This document shows positions 25,438 through 32,877 of a stretch of DNA of 64,000 nucleotides, piece after piece. Every line of letters starts with the position of its first letter. Within the stretch, counting starts at the first letter, position 1. The translations under genes were made by a program, and so were the position numbers. Under the pieces are notes generated by a model that was not told the DNA's origin, did no database searches, and saw nothing but the letters and a program-made list of their open reading frames with translations. This DNA is from a virus: positions 101,316 through 165,315 of the IMG/VR virus record IMGVR_UViG_3300010157_000032, one strand, 5' to 3'.

Positions 25438-25539
25438 TTATTTTGTTAGTTGGGGTACTATAATAAATCCTAGTCCAAACCAAAAAATTAGATATTCAAT
25501 CCAATATTTTTCTATCAATTCTGTAATTTGTTTTTTCAT
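25438..25539 (-). CDS. 33-residue membrane microprotein
   Basis: ATG at 25539 overlaps the preceding stop (ATGA). After KKQITELIEKYW a single hydrophobic stretch (YLIFWFGLGFIIVP) spans a membrane, followed by a short polar tail. It could be a small inner-membrane effector. Coupled translation and the lack of any other gene in this 157-base gap support it. Confidence 0.5.
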   Translation of the reverse strand: MKKQITELIEKYWIEYLIFWFGLGFIIVPQLTK

Positions 25540-25742
25540 TTTATTTTATCTGCTCGAAGTTTGCGACAGCCTTCTTTGACCGCAATAGGATAATCGGGAC
25601 TTATTTCGGCAATTGAGCAATCGTATTTTACAGTAATATGAGGATGCTCGATTACATAAAATACAGTGTAAGCACAGGCTATCAACGCACAAACTAAAGC
25701 AGTGATTACATCGTAATTTTGTCTGATAGTAGAATTTTGCAT
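25536..25742 (-). CDS. Small membrane-anchored phage protein
   Basis: 68 residues: an N-terminal transmembrane segment (VITALVCALIACAYTVFYVI) and then KYDCSIAEISPDYPIAVKEG, a C-terminal domain with two Cys that recurs in small T4-like phage proteins. Probably inserted with the C-terminus in the periplasm. Its start lies within the end of the preceding frame (37-nt overlap). Confidence 0.65.
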   Translation of the reverse strand: MQNSTIRQNYDVITALVCALIACAYTVFYVIEHPHITVKYDCSIAEISPDYPIAVKEGCRKLRADKIK

Positions 25743-25909
25743 AATTGATAATCTTTTTTTGATTTAAAATTAAACGACATATCTTCGAAGCTCGGATGAT
25801 ATGTATATCGTTCTCCAGGCAATCCAAATACTTCTACTACATCTGCGCACATTTGATTCCACCAATTATTATCTTGGTCGTGCCAGGGAATTACAATTTT
25901 ATAATCCAT
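25706..25909 (-). CDS. Small phage protein
   Basis: 67 residues from ATG 25909, which overlaps the end of the HIT gene. Trp-rich start (IPWHDQDNNWWNQMCADVVE) and a central FGLPGERYTYHPSFEDMSFN, followed by a Lys-rich end. No family recognised. Overlaps on both sides indicate tight coupling. Confidence 0.5.
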   Translation of the reverse strand: MDYKIVIPWHDQDNNWWNQMCADVVEVFGLPGERYTYHPSFEDMSFNFKSKKDYQLCKILLSDKITM

Positions 25910-26276
25910 TACGATAATTGCCCTTGCTGGGAATGACATGACGAACTCCTCCACGTGGATCTGGCATATCTCCTTGACGTCTTGGGATCATATGCACATG
26001 TGGATACATTACTGTTTGTCCAGCAACTTCGCCGACATTTTGCCCAATGTTGAATCCTGCCCATTTTTCCGATTCAACCCCGTCGTAACCAAATTGGTAT
26101 GCGGCTTTGAAGCAGTCATATAAGTTTTCAGCTCTTTTGTAGGTAGGCACAAATAACAAATGCCCTTCGGTAACTGGATATGCATCTTTAAACACCCAAA
26201 AAGTTTTTGTTCTATATTCAATTTCAGTCCACGGTGCAGACTTGTCAGCTAATTCACGTTCAAGATCTGTTAGCAT
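25899..26276 (-). CDS. HIT-family nucleotide hydrolase/transferase-like protein
   Basis: 125 residues. FWVFKDAYPVTEGHLLFVPT and PHVHMIPRRQGD near residues 91-103 give the histidine-triad region, HxHx(x); the third His of the canonical HxHxHxx is not seen (Ile97). HIT proteins act on dinucleotides or nucleotidyl adducts. The altered triad leaves the activity open. Starts 17 nt before the preceding gene ends. Confidence 0.75.
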   Translation of the reverse strand: MLTDLERELADKSAPWTEIEYRTKTFWVFKDAYPVTEGHLLFVPTYKRAENLYDCFKAAYQFGYDGVESEKWAGFNIGQNVGEVAGQTVMYPHVHMIPRRQGDMPDPRGGVRHVIPSKGNYRNGL

Positions 26277-26454
26277 TTTCTAAATTTTTTAATTCGTCTA
26301 TTAAATAATCTTTATACTCAGCTAACAAGGTACTTTTGCGGTCATTGCCGGCTTCACCTTGCAATTTTATGATGTCAGCCTCTACCATAGCAATCTTATC
26401 TTTCAAATCTTGCATAGATAATGGCTGATTATTTAATTGGTCTACTTGTCTCAT
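26260..26454 (-). CDS. Small coiled-coil phage protein
   Basis: 64 residues, essentially one long heptad-patterned helix (LKDKIAMVEADIIKLQG, then LLAEYKDYLIDELKNLENAN). Start codon overlaps the end of the membrane gene upstream. It may be a dimerisation or scaffold factor; no function is visible. Confidence 0.5.
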   Translation of the reverse strand: MRQVDQLNNQPLSMQDLKDKIAMVEADIIKLQGEAGNDRKSTLLAEYKDYLIDELKNLENANRS

Positions 26455-26651
26455 GATCTGCGTGATCCAAAACTTAATCCACTAGCACCGCCTAGCAGGA
26501 TTGCAAATGCCGCCCAAGTTTCCCAAGTCAACGGAATGTGTAGCACTGGAAACAGTGTGTTCAAAGCCCATATACCTAGTATGGGTCCGAGTGCAATGGC
26601 AATTACAATTAGAGTAAGGCCAAATATTAATTTAATTAATGCTGATGTCAT
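26451..26651 (-). CDS. Small two-span membrane protein
   Basis: 66 residues from ATG 26651, which overlaps the phosphoribosyltransferase stop. Two hydrophobic stretches (LIFGLTLIVIAIALGPILGI and WAAFAILLGGASGLSF) and a basic tail SRRS. Probably an inner-membrane phage protein; not a clear holin because it is in an early-type operon. Confidence 0.55.
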   Translation of the reverse strand: MTSALIKLIFGLTLIVIAIALGPILGIWALNTLFPVLHIPLTWETWAAFAILLGGASGLSFGSRRS

Positions 26652-27139
26652 AACCAAAATTCCTCCCAAGGATAAACTAACCAGCAGTCTTCCTCTGCCT
26701 TATTTACAGTCCAGACATAGTAATCTGGATCTTTAAACTGACTTGACTGATTGTGTGTCAATACTGCAAAGCGAACTGAGTCTCCCCAAATAGTTTTCCA
26801 ATTAGGATGACCTGGTAATGCACTTGACTCCCAGTCTTGCTTGATCCAAGCAACAGTGGATCCTTGATCGTTAATATCATCAACGATCAGTATCTTTTTA
26901 CCTTCAAATGCATCTTCTGCCATGCCACAGTTACTTACACAATCTCCGCCGTCACGTAGACTAACATCTAAACTTAGCATTTTAATGCCAGTATATTGAC
27001 TAAGAAGATTGGCAGGAACAAGCCCGCCCCGGGTAATGCCCACAATGTAGTCAGGTCGCCAATTGTGTGCTGACATCTGTCGAGCAATATCTAAACAAGC
27101 ACCTTCTACTTGAGACCAAGTATAATAAACTTTTTTCAC
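26648..27139 (-). CDS. Phosphoribosyltransferase
   Basis: 163 residues. YIVGITRGGLVPANLLS and the PRPP-binding loop ILIVDDINDQGST (about 84-96) are characteristic of purine-type PRTases. It probably salvages a nucleobase (xanthine/hypoxanthine-like) with PRPP. In a genome that makes a modified guanine base, a role with purine-like substrates is possible but not shown. Flanked by 4-nt overlaps. Confidence 0.88.
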   Translation of the reverse strand: MKKVYYTWSQVEGACLDIARQMSAHNWRPDYIVGITRGGLVPANLLSQYTGIKMLSLDVSLRDGGDCVSNCGMAEDAFEGKKILIVDDINDQGSTVAWIKQDWESSALPGHPNWKTIWGDSVRFAVLTHNQSSQFKDPDYYVWTVNKAEEDCWLVYPWEEFWL

Positions 27140-27366
27140 GCAACTAGTCCGTTTGCAAGTACTTGCATCTCTTGCTTGGTCATAAAGAAGTTATATGTTT
27201 GCGAGTCAATAACATCACCGTCTTTTAATGACTCCTGTAACATGTTAATACTAAACAAACCTTTAGGGCTTAGTACTTCATGCTTTTTAAGCGTCAAACG
27301 AAATCCTTCGTTTTCTTTAATAACCATTTCTTTATAGGTATCTTTAACTGATTCATGTAGTTCCAT
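27136..27366 (-). CDS. Small phage protein
   Basis: 76 residues from ATG 27366, chosen because AAGGAG lies 6 nt upstream, within the end of the previous gene; earlier ATGs at 27429 lack one. Mixed charged sequence (KENEGFRLTLKKHEVLSPKG, TYNFFMTKQEMQVLANG). No motif recognised. Confidence 0.5.
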   Translation of the reverse strand: MELHESVKDTYKEMVIKENEGFRLTLKKHEVLSPKGLFSINMLQESLKDGDVIDSQTYNFFMTKQEMQVLANGLVA

Positions 27367-27790
27367 CTTCATCTCCTTTAATTGCTTCAAATGTTCTATA
27401 CTTACCCAATGCATTGATGTATTCATCATACAGTTTCTTTAGCTTTGGATGCTTCTTCTCTAGTTTAACATCTCGTTCTGGAATTTGCAACACCTTTTCG
27501 ATTGTATCTAACCGTTCTTCCAAGTCACGGCCGTTGATAACCATTCGACCTTTGACTTCTAATTCTGGTGGATTATTTTTGGCAACCAATACATTGTCGC
27601 CGGGAAAATTTCTCCAACTAGTTCCGTTACCAGTTGATGTTAAAAACTGTCCTGCGGATCCAGTATTATTAGTTGTATAAACTGTTCCAACTGTTAGTGG
27701 AGTTGCCGGCGGAACGGCATTACCGTACCCAATAGATACAGTGCTTCCAATCAAGCCATTACTGACGGCGTTCTTCAAGATAGTTGTCAT
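27353..27790 (-). CDS. Phage protein with tail-like N-terminus and conserved helical C-terminus
   Basis: 145 residues. The N-terminal half (GTVYTTNNTGSAGQFLTSTG) is like the repeats of phage tail proteins, whereas the C-terminal half (DLEERLDTIEKVLQIPERDV, then KHPKLKKLYDEYINALGKYR) is a conserved helical piece of environmental T4-like phages. The combination suggests a virion- or assembly-associated protein although it lies in an operon that starts with an early-type promoter. Confidence 0.6.
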   Translation of the reverse strand: MTTILKNAVSNGLIGSTVSIGYGNAVPPATPLTVGTVYTTNNTGSAGQFLTSTGNGTSWRNFPGDNVLVAKNNPPELEVKGRMVINGRDLEERLDTIEKVLQIPERDVKLEKKHPKLKKLYDEYINALGKYRTFEAIKGDEDGTT

Positions 27791-28229
27791 TGTGTATCCA
27801 TTTGTTGTTTACCCAGAATCCCCATTCTTGCTGTTGCGGCCCAGGCATAAACAAGGTCCAAGGTGTAACACCGGGTTTCAATTCAATACGGTGATAGCTG
27901 TTGGCACTGCAAAATCTAAAATGCCCAGGCCCCCGCCAGTGTTTGGTTTCACTGACCATTTTGCCGTATTCAAAATTAGGGGTATATTCGTAATAGCCGC
28001 CTGCTAATATTAAAGTAAAATACGGCCACGGATGATCGTGTACATCTCCGGGATCACCTTTATGGAATTTATGTAGGAACGCATTAAACGGAAATCTCTT
28101 ACGATCTTTTAAAAACAGATAATAACGAGTTAGCAACGGCTCGTTACATTGACGATCCATAATAATACGTTTGCGGTCATTCCGCTCTAGACAGTTAAGG
28201 CTTAGGTCTTTGATCTTCTGGAGTATCAT
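27759..28229 (-). CDS. Cupin-like protein
   Basis: 156 residues, start inside the preceding gene (35-nt overlap); an alternative start is ATG 28160. KFHKGDPGDVHDHPWPYFTL and GGYYEYTP give the first cupin motif with HxH, and SANSYHRIELKPGVTPWTLF the second with His. The metal-binding residues look intact. Substrate unknown; related small cupins occur in several environmental phages. Confidence 0.65.
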   Translation of the reverse strand: MILQKIKDLSLNCLERNDRKRIIMDRQCNEPLLTRYYLFLKDRKRFPFNAFLHKFHKGDPGDVHDHPWPYFTLILAGGYYEYTPNFEYGKMVSETKHWRGPGHFRFCSANSYHRIELKPGVTPWTLFMPGPQQQEWGFWVNNKWIHNDNYLEERRQ

Positions 28230-28581
28230 AGTGATTTTTTACAAGTAGGTAAGTTGTTTTAAATTTTTCAAAAGCTATTGCTAGACCTGGATATTCTTTA
28301 CACATTTTCTGTATCCGATTCCAATCCGGGAATGTGTCAGCCCATTCTTCTGTAGAAGGATTAAATGTAAATGCAGAAATGCTAGCAGAGGATAATGTCG
28401 AAATAGTTCCAGTAGTTAATCCGATACCAGTACCTAATGTAACTGTACCCATATTATTGCCATAATAATATGAGCTACCGTTACCTATATTAGCCCCTAT
28501 ATTAGCAAATGTAGAAGTATCTATAGTAATAGTGTCATTTGATGTTATTGAGTAAGTTGTTGGCACTGAAGAATTGGTCAT
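28195..28581 (-). CDS. Conserved phage protein with beta N-terminus
   Basis: 128 residues. A Thr/Ser/Gly-rich N-terminal half resembles a fibre-like repeat (TYSITSNDTITIDTS), and the C-terminal half (EEWADTFPDWNRIQKMCKEY and PGLAIAFEKFKTTYLLVKNH) is a conserved helical block of T4-like phages. It has the same bipartite plan as the protein at 27353-27790. It begins 47 nt inside the glycosyltransferase gene. Function unknown. Confidence 0.6.
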   Translation of the reverse strand: MTNSSVPTTYSITSNDTITIDTSTFANIGANIGNGSSYYYGNNMGTVTLGTGIGLTTGTISTLSSASISAFTFNPSTEEWADTFPDWNRIQKMCKEYPGLAIAFEKFKTTYLLVKNHYDTPEDQRPKP

Positions 28582-29632
28582 ATAAATCCTTTGCTTGTTT
28601 ACGTATGGCAGGTATCCTTGTGGAATAATTGTCCATGTGTTCTATTATTGCACGGCATAGATCTGGTCTATAAACAGTGTAAGTGTCATAGTCGTTGGTC
28701 CATACACTGGGATACTTGAATGTATCATAATACATCTCTGAGTAGCTGAGTCTATCTGGAACCATAGGTATAGCATCGACTACCGCACCTTCATAACAAC
28801 TGATACCTAGTGTTTCTTGTAAGTTGGCACTGAACACCATCTTCGCTTCGCCTAACAAGTTATGATATTCATTTTTTGTTAGCTGTTGATCCTGACACAC
28901 TACAAATTCATACTGCGGTAAATGTGCGGCCAAGTCTCGAAAGATATCTACCTGCTTCTCTGGTGCAATACGATGTGGGAACAAGATAAGATCACGCTTG
29001 GGCATATTCTTATACATGGTCAAGGTATCTTCCATATACTCCATGGGCCAACCGGTGCGTACAAATCTAGGATCTTCGCCGGCAATAATGTCTGCCAGAT
29101 CTTCTTCTAACCACGGATTTTCTGTAGGATAATCGTTTAGAAGATTAGTAACAAACATTCGGATATGAAAATCGGTGGCAAAGTAGTTGTGATCAAATGC
29201 GTGAAAGAAACTCTTCTCAGCATTTCTGACCCAGGGCTTATTGCCAACCAGTCGACCTAGAAAGTCTTGAGGATCATATGATCCAGCATGCCACAGGCCA
29301 TGTGTAACTACTGGAATATTCAATAGCTCACTCATGTACTTTAAGTTGATGATGCCAGGGTGCCAAGCGTCAGTAAACAAAAAATGATCCCCAGGCTTAA
29401 CTGCTCCGGAGCAAAATAAACGACCCATCTGCTCAACTTGACTAGCTTTATATATGTTAGTTCCACCAAAATTGAGAAAAGCGCCAGGGGTGGTAGCAGT
29501 CGGAATATCTGTAGGTCCGGAAATAATTTGAACATTGTGTCCTGCCTTTTTAAGTAACGCAGGTACATGAGTCTTCCATTGACCCGTGTACCTTGTCTCA
29601 ACTGATTCTAAGTCGACTAAGAATACGTTCAT
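28535..29632 (-). CDS. GT-B glycosyltransferase (GT4-like)
   Basis: 365 residues. Rossmann-like N-terminus (MNVFLVDLESVETRYTGQ), then FPHRIAPEKQVDIFRDLAAH and the EAKMVFSANLQETLGISCYE and GAVVDAIPMVPDRLS block, the usual nucleotide-sugar end of GT-B enzymes. The E-x7-E-like pair includes the Glu residues of QETLGISCYE. Likely transfers a sugar to DNA, a nucleobase or a lipid/surface glycan; acceptor unknown. One-base overlap (TAATG) with the gene upstream. Confidence 0.8.
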   Translation of the reverse strand: MNVFLVDLESVETRYTGQWKTHVPALLKKAGHNVQIISGPTDIPTATTPGAFLNFGGTNIYKASQVEQMGRLFCSGAVKPGDHFLFTDAWHPGIINLKYMSELLNIPVVTHGLWHAGSYDPQDFLGRLVGNKPWVRNAEKSFFHAFDHNYFATDFHIRMFVTNLLNDYPTENPWLEEDLADIIAGEDPRFVRTGWPMEYMEDTLTMYKNMPKRDLILFPHRIAPEKQVDIFRDLAAHLPQYEFVVCQDQQLTKNEYHNLLGEAKMVFSANLQETLGISCYEGAVVDAIPMVPDRLSYSEMYYDTFKYPSVWTNDYDTYTVYRPDLCRAIIEHMDNYSTRIPAIRKQAKDLYDQFFSANNLLNNIK

Positions 29633-29883
29633 TATTCTACAGTAGCATACTTTGGATTTTTGCCCTGATATGGCTTGCGCTCACGAGAGCTGTCCAGACG
29701 TTTAGGTCTACGTGATTTTTCAAAGTTTCGCCATGCCCAACTTTCTCTGTTATAAAGATGGGACTCATCAAACGGAAACATTTCCAACCGACAGAAATTG
29801 TGATATGCTTCTAGATCATCAAAGATCTTAACAACATCAGGACGGTTTTCGAAGTAAGCGTAGTCTTTGTAATTTTTAGCCAT
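29632..29883 (-). CDS. Small conserved T4-like phage protein
   Basis: 83 residues from ATG 29883; the longer frame from 29991 only overlaps the QueD-like gene. KIFDDLEAYHNFCRLEMFPF, DESHLYNRESWAW and a very basic C-terminus (RRPKRLDSSRERKPYQGK) form a pattern shared with T4-like environmental phages. Possibly RNA- or DNA-binding; function not established. Confidence 0.65.
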   Translation of the reverse strand: MAKNYKDYAYFENRPDVVKIFDDLEAYHNFCRLEMFPFDESHLYNRESWAWRNFEKSRRPKRLDSSRERKPYQGKNPKYATVE

Positions 29884-29902
29884 GATAGCTTTCCTTGTAT
29901 TT

Positions 29903-30292
29903 TTAATACTTAATAAATGAACCATTTTCTCCGTCTTCGGAGACCTCAATCCAAACCTCACGGCCTGGATACTTGCTGGAAATAGTATCAAACAAATCGC
30001 CTGACATCATCTCGCAACTCTTGTAGTCTAGTTGGAGTGTACCCTCTGCGTACAATTTTTCCAACCAGCGTTTAAACTGAATAAACTCAATATCGCGATC
30101 ATCGTGGGTGACACTAATCCACACTTTGAAGTGGAATGTGTGGCGATGCGGATAGCCTAGAAAACTTACATCATATTCATCACCTGTAGCAAGTGCTGTA
30201 TCTGTAAGTGCGGCTGGATATTTGTGAATACCTTCTTTCTGAAAGGTAACCCAAATCATTTTGTTAGGACGAATGTCTTGTTTAATAATCAT
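29903..30292 (-). CDS. QueD/PTPS-like (T-fold) protein
   Basis: 129 residues. GYPHRHTFHFKVWISVTHDD has the HxHxFHF arrangement expected of the zinc-binding strand of 6-carboxytetrahydropterin synthase, and REVWIEVSEDGENGSFIKY ends with the conserved Glu and aromatic. Other QueD features are altered: the LDH motif reads LDYKSC and the upstream His lies in GIHKYPAA. It may be QueD or a diverged paralogue acting on a 7-deazaguanine intermediate. The downstream genome context (QueE, FolE, DpdA) favours this pathway; the family call is moderate. Confidence 0.6.
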   Translation of the reverse strand: MIIKQDIRPNKMIWVTFQKEGIHKYPAALTDTALATGDEYDVSFLGYPHRHTFHFKVWISVTHDDRDIEFIQFKRWLEKLYAEGTLQLDYKSCEMMSGDLFDTISSKYPGREVWIEVSEDGENGSFIKY

Positions 30293-30864
30293 ACAGTTTC
30301 TTCAAAGAGTGAGGTATAAGTTGATATAGCCATGTTTTCAAGTGTTTTCATATCTTCATCACTTAGTCTAAAAGAATAAGATTTAGACTTCGGTAAATGC
30401 ACTTGTTCAAAATATCCGTAGAAACCTTCATAAGGTGTATACCCGATATTTTCATTCATTGTAATCAATGTTTTAGCATTGTTATATGCTTTTTCTATCA
30501 GTGCTTGAATGTGCGGAGCAGAAAAATCGTAAACTCTTGCTTCGATAATCACTCCGCCTTTAATTTTAATTCTTAACTGTTGTTGAAACTTTTTCCATAC
30601 ATGGGAATTCTTGTAGTCATTATTAATAATGTCTTCAGCATGCATATCTGCAATAGTTTGCGCACTAGTTGCATCAACATCTCGAGTTTTTACTTCAAGA
30701 CCGTATACTAATATGTCTGCGCCATGACCTCGATTAATAGGAACACCCATAGATTCAAGTAATGCTTCGACGGCTCTACCTGCATATCCGCCAGCACTTG
30801 CTGGTACTTTTTTGCCAATTAGTTGATCAGCAATTTTAAATACTTTTACTTTTGCCTTTATCAT
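30289..30864 (-). CDS. Candidate PD-(D/E)xK nuclease (MutH/restriction-like)
   Basis: 191 residues. The N-terminal part GYAGRAVEALLESMGVPINR followed by HGADILVYGLEVKTRDVDAT fits a restriction-endonuclease-like core: Glu in the first helix, then Asp (GAD) and ExK (EVK) on the central strands. Similar layouts are seen in MutH/Sau3AI-type enzymes. In a phage with modified DNA it could degrade host DNA. No domain fusion is visible. The motif is clear but function is inferred. 4-nt overlaps on both sides. Confidence 0.6.
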   Translation of the reverse strand: MIKAKVKVFKIADQLIGKKVPASAGGYAGRAVEALLESMGVPINRGHGADILVYGLEVKTRDVDATSAQTIADMHAEDIINNDYKNSHVWKKFQQQLRIKIKGGVIIEARVYDFSAPHIQALIEKAYNNAKTLITMNENIGYTPYEGFYGYFEQVHLPKSKSYSFRLSDEDMKTLENMAISTYTSLFEETV

Positions 30865-31385
30865 TTGATAACTTCATCGTTTTTATATTGAGACCAGTCT
30901 GTAAACTTACTTCTATCCATTAGCGTATGTAGACTGTGGGACCATACACCGGGATTAGTTGCCTTAAAATCTTTGTCATCTATTTTAAGCATTGTATTAT
31001 AATTCCACAATTTAATGTAAGGAATTGGCACTCTTATTTGCGGAATAAAGTTGTTGTAGTCATTCAATCCACCGTCATTAAACTCTTCTACAGCACTTAA
31101 TGGAATATCTAGACTGCATATATAACCTTCTCCTAGGAAGTATTCAATCATTTCTTCCCATTTTTTCCAACCAGCATAGTCGTTGAATACTGGATTAAAA
31201 CTGTGATTTGCACCAAAGAAAATATGCTCGCAATCATTGTTCACTGCATGAAATGCAATTTGATCAATTTGTTGAATACCTGTAACAAACAAAGTTTTTA
31301 ATCCGTATGCAGGAGTATGTTCAATTTCTGTGCCAACAAAAAATGTCACTTGCTCGCTTACACCAGTTGTATAATCACGTTTCAT
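30861..31385 (-). CDS. Conserved T4-like phage protein
   Basis: 174 residues. The start RDYTTGVSEQVTFFVGTEIE followed by HTPAYGLKTLFVTG, and the segment HIFFGANHSFNPVFNDYAGW, belong to a protein widely conserved among environmental T4-like phages, often near 7-deazaguanine genes as I recall. It is mixed alpha/beta with no membrane segment. Role unknown. It overlaps the BPSL0761-like gene by 11 nt. Confidence 0.7.
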   Translation of the reverse strand: MKRDYTTGVSEQVTFFVGTEIEHTPAYGLKTLFVTGIQQIDQIAFHAVNNDCEHIFFGANHSFNPVFNDYAGWKKWEEMIEYFLGEGYICSLDIPLSAVEEFNDGGLNDYNNFIPQIRVPIPYIKLWNYNTMLKIDDKDFKATNPGVWSHSLHTLMDRSKFTDWSQYKNDEVIK

Positions 31386-31626
31386 TCTTTTCTGCCTTCG
31401 ATCGTTCGTACACTTTAAACATTCTAGTTACATCTTCTATACGTTCAGCAAAATGCTCAGGAGCACCTCGAGCCGCCGCTTTCATATCATATTCTTCGGG
31501 ATAGTGTCTTAAACAAGCTCGAGCACCGTCTTTGATTGCTTTTGGAACTCGAGGAGTAGTCAGGATCTCTAATAGAAATCTTTTAGTTTGTACTACTGCT
31601 CGATATCTTTCATCTGGTAACGTCAT
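31375..31626 (-). CDS. BPSL0761-family small protein
   Basis: 83 residues. The start PDERYRAVVQTKRFLLEILT and ACLRHYPEEYDM match a small protein family common on proteobacterial chromosomes, especially betaproteobacteria (BPSL0761 type), and unusual in phages. It hints at acquisition from a proteobacterial host. It has its own promoter, with the predicted start at the A of the ATG (31626), so the mRNA may be leaderless. No Shine-Dalgarno is visible. Confidence 0.7.
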   Translation of the reverse strand: MTLPDERYRAVVQTKRFLLEILTTPRVPKAIKDGARACLRHYPEEYDMKAAARGAPEHFAERIEDVTRMFKVYERSKAEKNET

Positions 31627-31632
31627 ATTTGT

Positions 31633-31660
31633 ATTATACAGTGATTGTAACTAAAATCAA
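31633..31660 (-). promoter_or_regulatory. Sigma70-type promoter with start at the ATG
   Basis: Minus strand TTGATT (31655-31660), 16-bp spacer, TATAAT (31633-31638). The -35 overlaps the halogenase stop codon. Only six bases separate TATAAT from the ATG at 31626, so the transcript would start at or next to the start codon. It heads the long 31.6-25.4 kb operon. Confidence 0.65.
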
Positions 31661-32877
31661 TCGTTTTGGCCAAGTTCGTCAAATATGAACGGCGAACCTT
31701 TAAAATAATTATATCCAAAAAACTCATCCATAATAGATAAACTATGTGCTGAAAACAATATTGGGGGACCGTTTGCAGGTAATCCCATATCATATGCACG
31801 TTGGTTATAGGCCATTAGTTTTCTAAACTCGATATCTCCAGCTAGATTATCTTTTGAGTTTTGACTAGCTTGCCGCCAAAATTCTGTATCAAAATTACTA
31901 CCACCGTGATAGATATAGTTAATAATACGTTCTAAAGTCTGTGCTAATCTAACTTGTTCAGCGTTGGCTTCTTCTTGATTCATTTGACCTGTAACATACT
32001 TAAAAATAATACCACATACGTTTGTATAGTGGTTAATCGATGTTGCACTAATTGGTTCAAAGAATATAGCACGATTGCCGTTCTTGATAACTCTGTTATC
32101 AACTAATTTAGTAGTATAATAGGGTTTGAATTTATACTCTTTAGTATCTAATTCGTCTATAGTTATTTTTAGCATTTCAGCCATGTCAGCTTTTGCATCT
32201 TCAACAGTAGTGATTGTGTCGTTAAACAAATAACCATATGTTTTTCTACTAGTTAACGGAATTCCAAACATCCATCCATTCTTGGTAGCAAAGTGTTCTG
32301 TGTACTGAATAGGATCAAATCTTTCAAAGCTATGTACTAGACATCTGTTTAGAATACTGCAAGTACTCATATGATAGTCTTCAGAGTAGTCTGTAGGGAA
32401 ACCTCTGCAATCTATAACATAATCAAATTCTTCATTGGTTCCATTTATTTCTACAATAGCTTTATCAGAATTATTAATAACATTAGTTACTGTGCCTTCA
32501 ATTATGGAAAACTTTTGCGGCCAGCATAGAGCTAATCTTTCAAATACAAATTCTTTTAATTTAAAATTATTAAAATGTACAGCTACCCCGCCCTGTAGCA
32601 ATGGGTTCAACCATTCCCACTTACGCCAGTTAATATACTTTGTTCCAAATTTAAGTGTGCTATCTAATTTTGGAGTATCTTCAAGAGTTGTAAATCGTGT
32701 ACCTTTTTCCAGTAAGCCAATAAATCCAGGATTAGTACTTTCGCCAATTCCTAAAATAGGAATAGCTGGGTCATACAGTGAAACAATGTCCCATTCATTA
32801 GTAAGTGTTGAGCAAAGGTGCGACAATGTTAGCACCCCAGCACTACCTACTCCTAGTACACCAATACGTTTCTTCAT
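31657..32877 (-). CDS. Flavin-dependent (tryptophan-halogenase-like) enzyme
   Basis: 406 residues, within the usual length range slightly short of PrnA (about 530). FAD-binding GVGSAG at 9-14, GIGESTNP at 43-50, and a Lys at 76 (LKFGTKYINW) in the place of the catalytic Lys79 of PrnA. The WxWxIP motif is present as GWMFGIP at 201-207, with Met-Phe for the usual pair. Probably halogenates an aromatic or heteroaromatic ring. It starts inside the dpdA stop (ATGA) and so is translationally coupled to it. A tryptophan-halogenase gene is known from cyanophage P-SSM2. Substrate unknown. Confidence 0.85.
   Translation of the reverse strand: MKKRIGVLGVGSAGVLTLSHLCSTLTNEWDIVSLYDPAIPILGIGESTNPGFIGLLEKGTRFTTLEDTPKLDSTLKFGTKYINWRKWEWLNPLLQGGVAVHFNNFKLKEFVFERLALCWPQKFSIIEGTVTNVINNSDKAIVEINGTNEEFDYVIDCRGFPTDYSEDYHMSTCSILNRCLVHSFERFDPIQYTEHFATKNGWMFGIPLTSRKTYGYLFNDTITTVEDAKADMAEMLKITIDELDTKEYKFKPYYTTKLVDNRVIKNGNRAIFFEPISATSINHYTNVCGIIFKYVTGQMNQEEANAEQVRLAQTLERIINYIYHGGSNFDTEFWRQASQNSKDNLAGDIEFRKLMAYNQRAYDMGLPANGPPILFSAHSLSIMDEFFGYNYFKGSPFIFDELGQND

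Noticed and set aside
25899-26276. HIT protein as a full canonical histidine-triad enzyme
   Set aside because: Only two of the triad histidines are present (HVHMI); listed as HIT-like instead.
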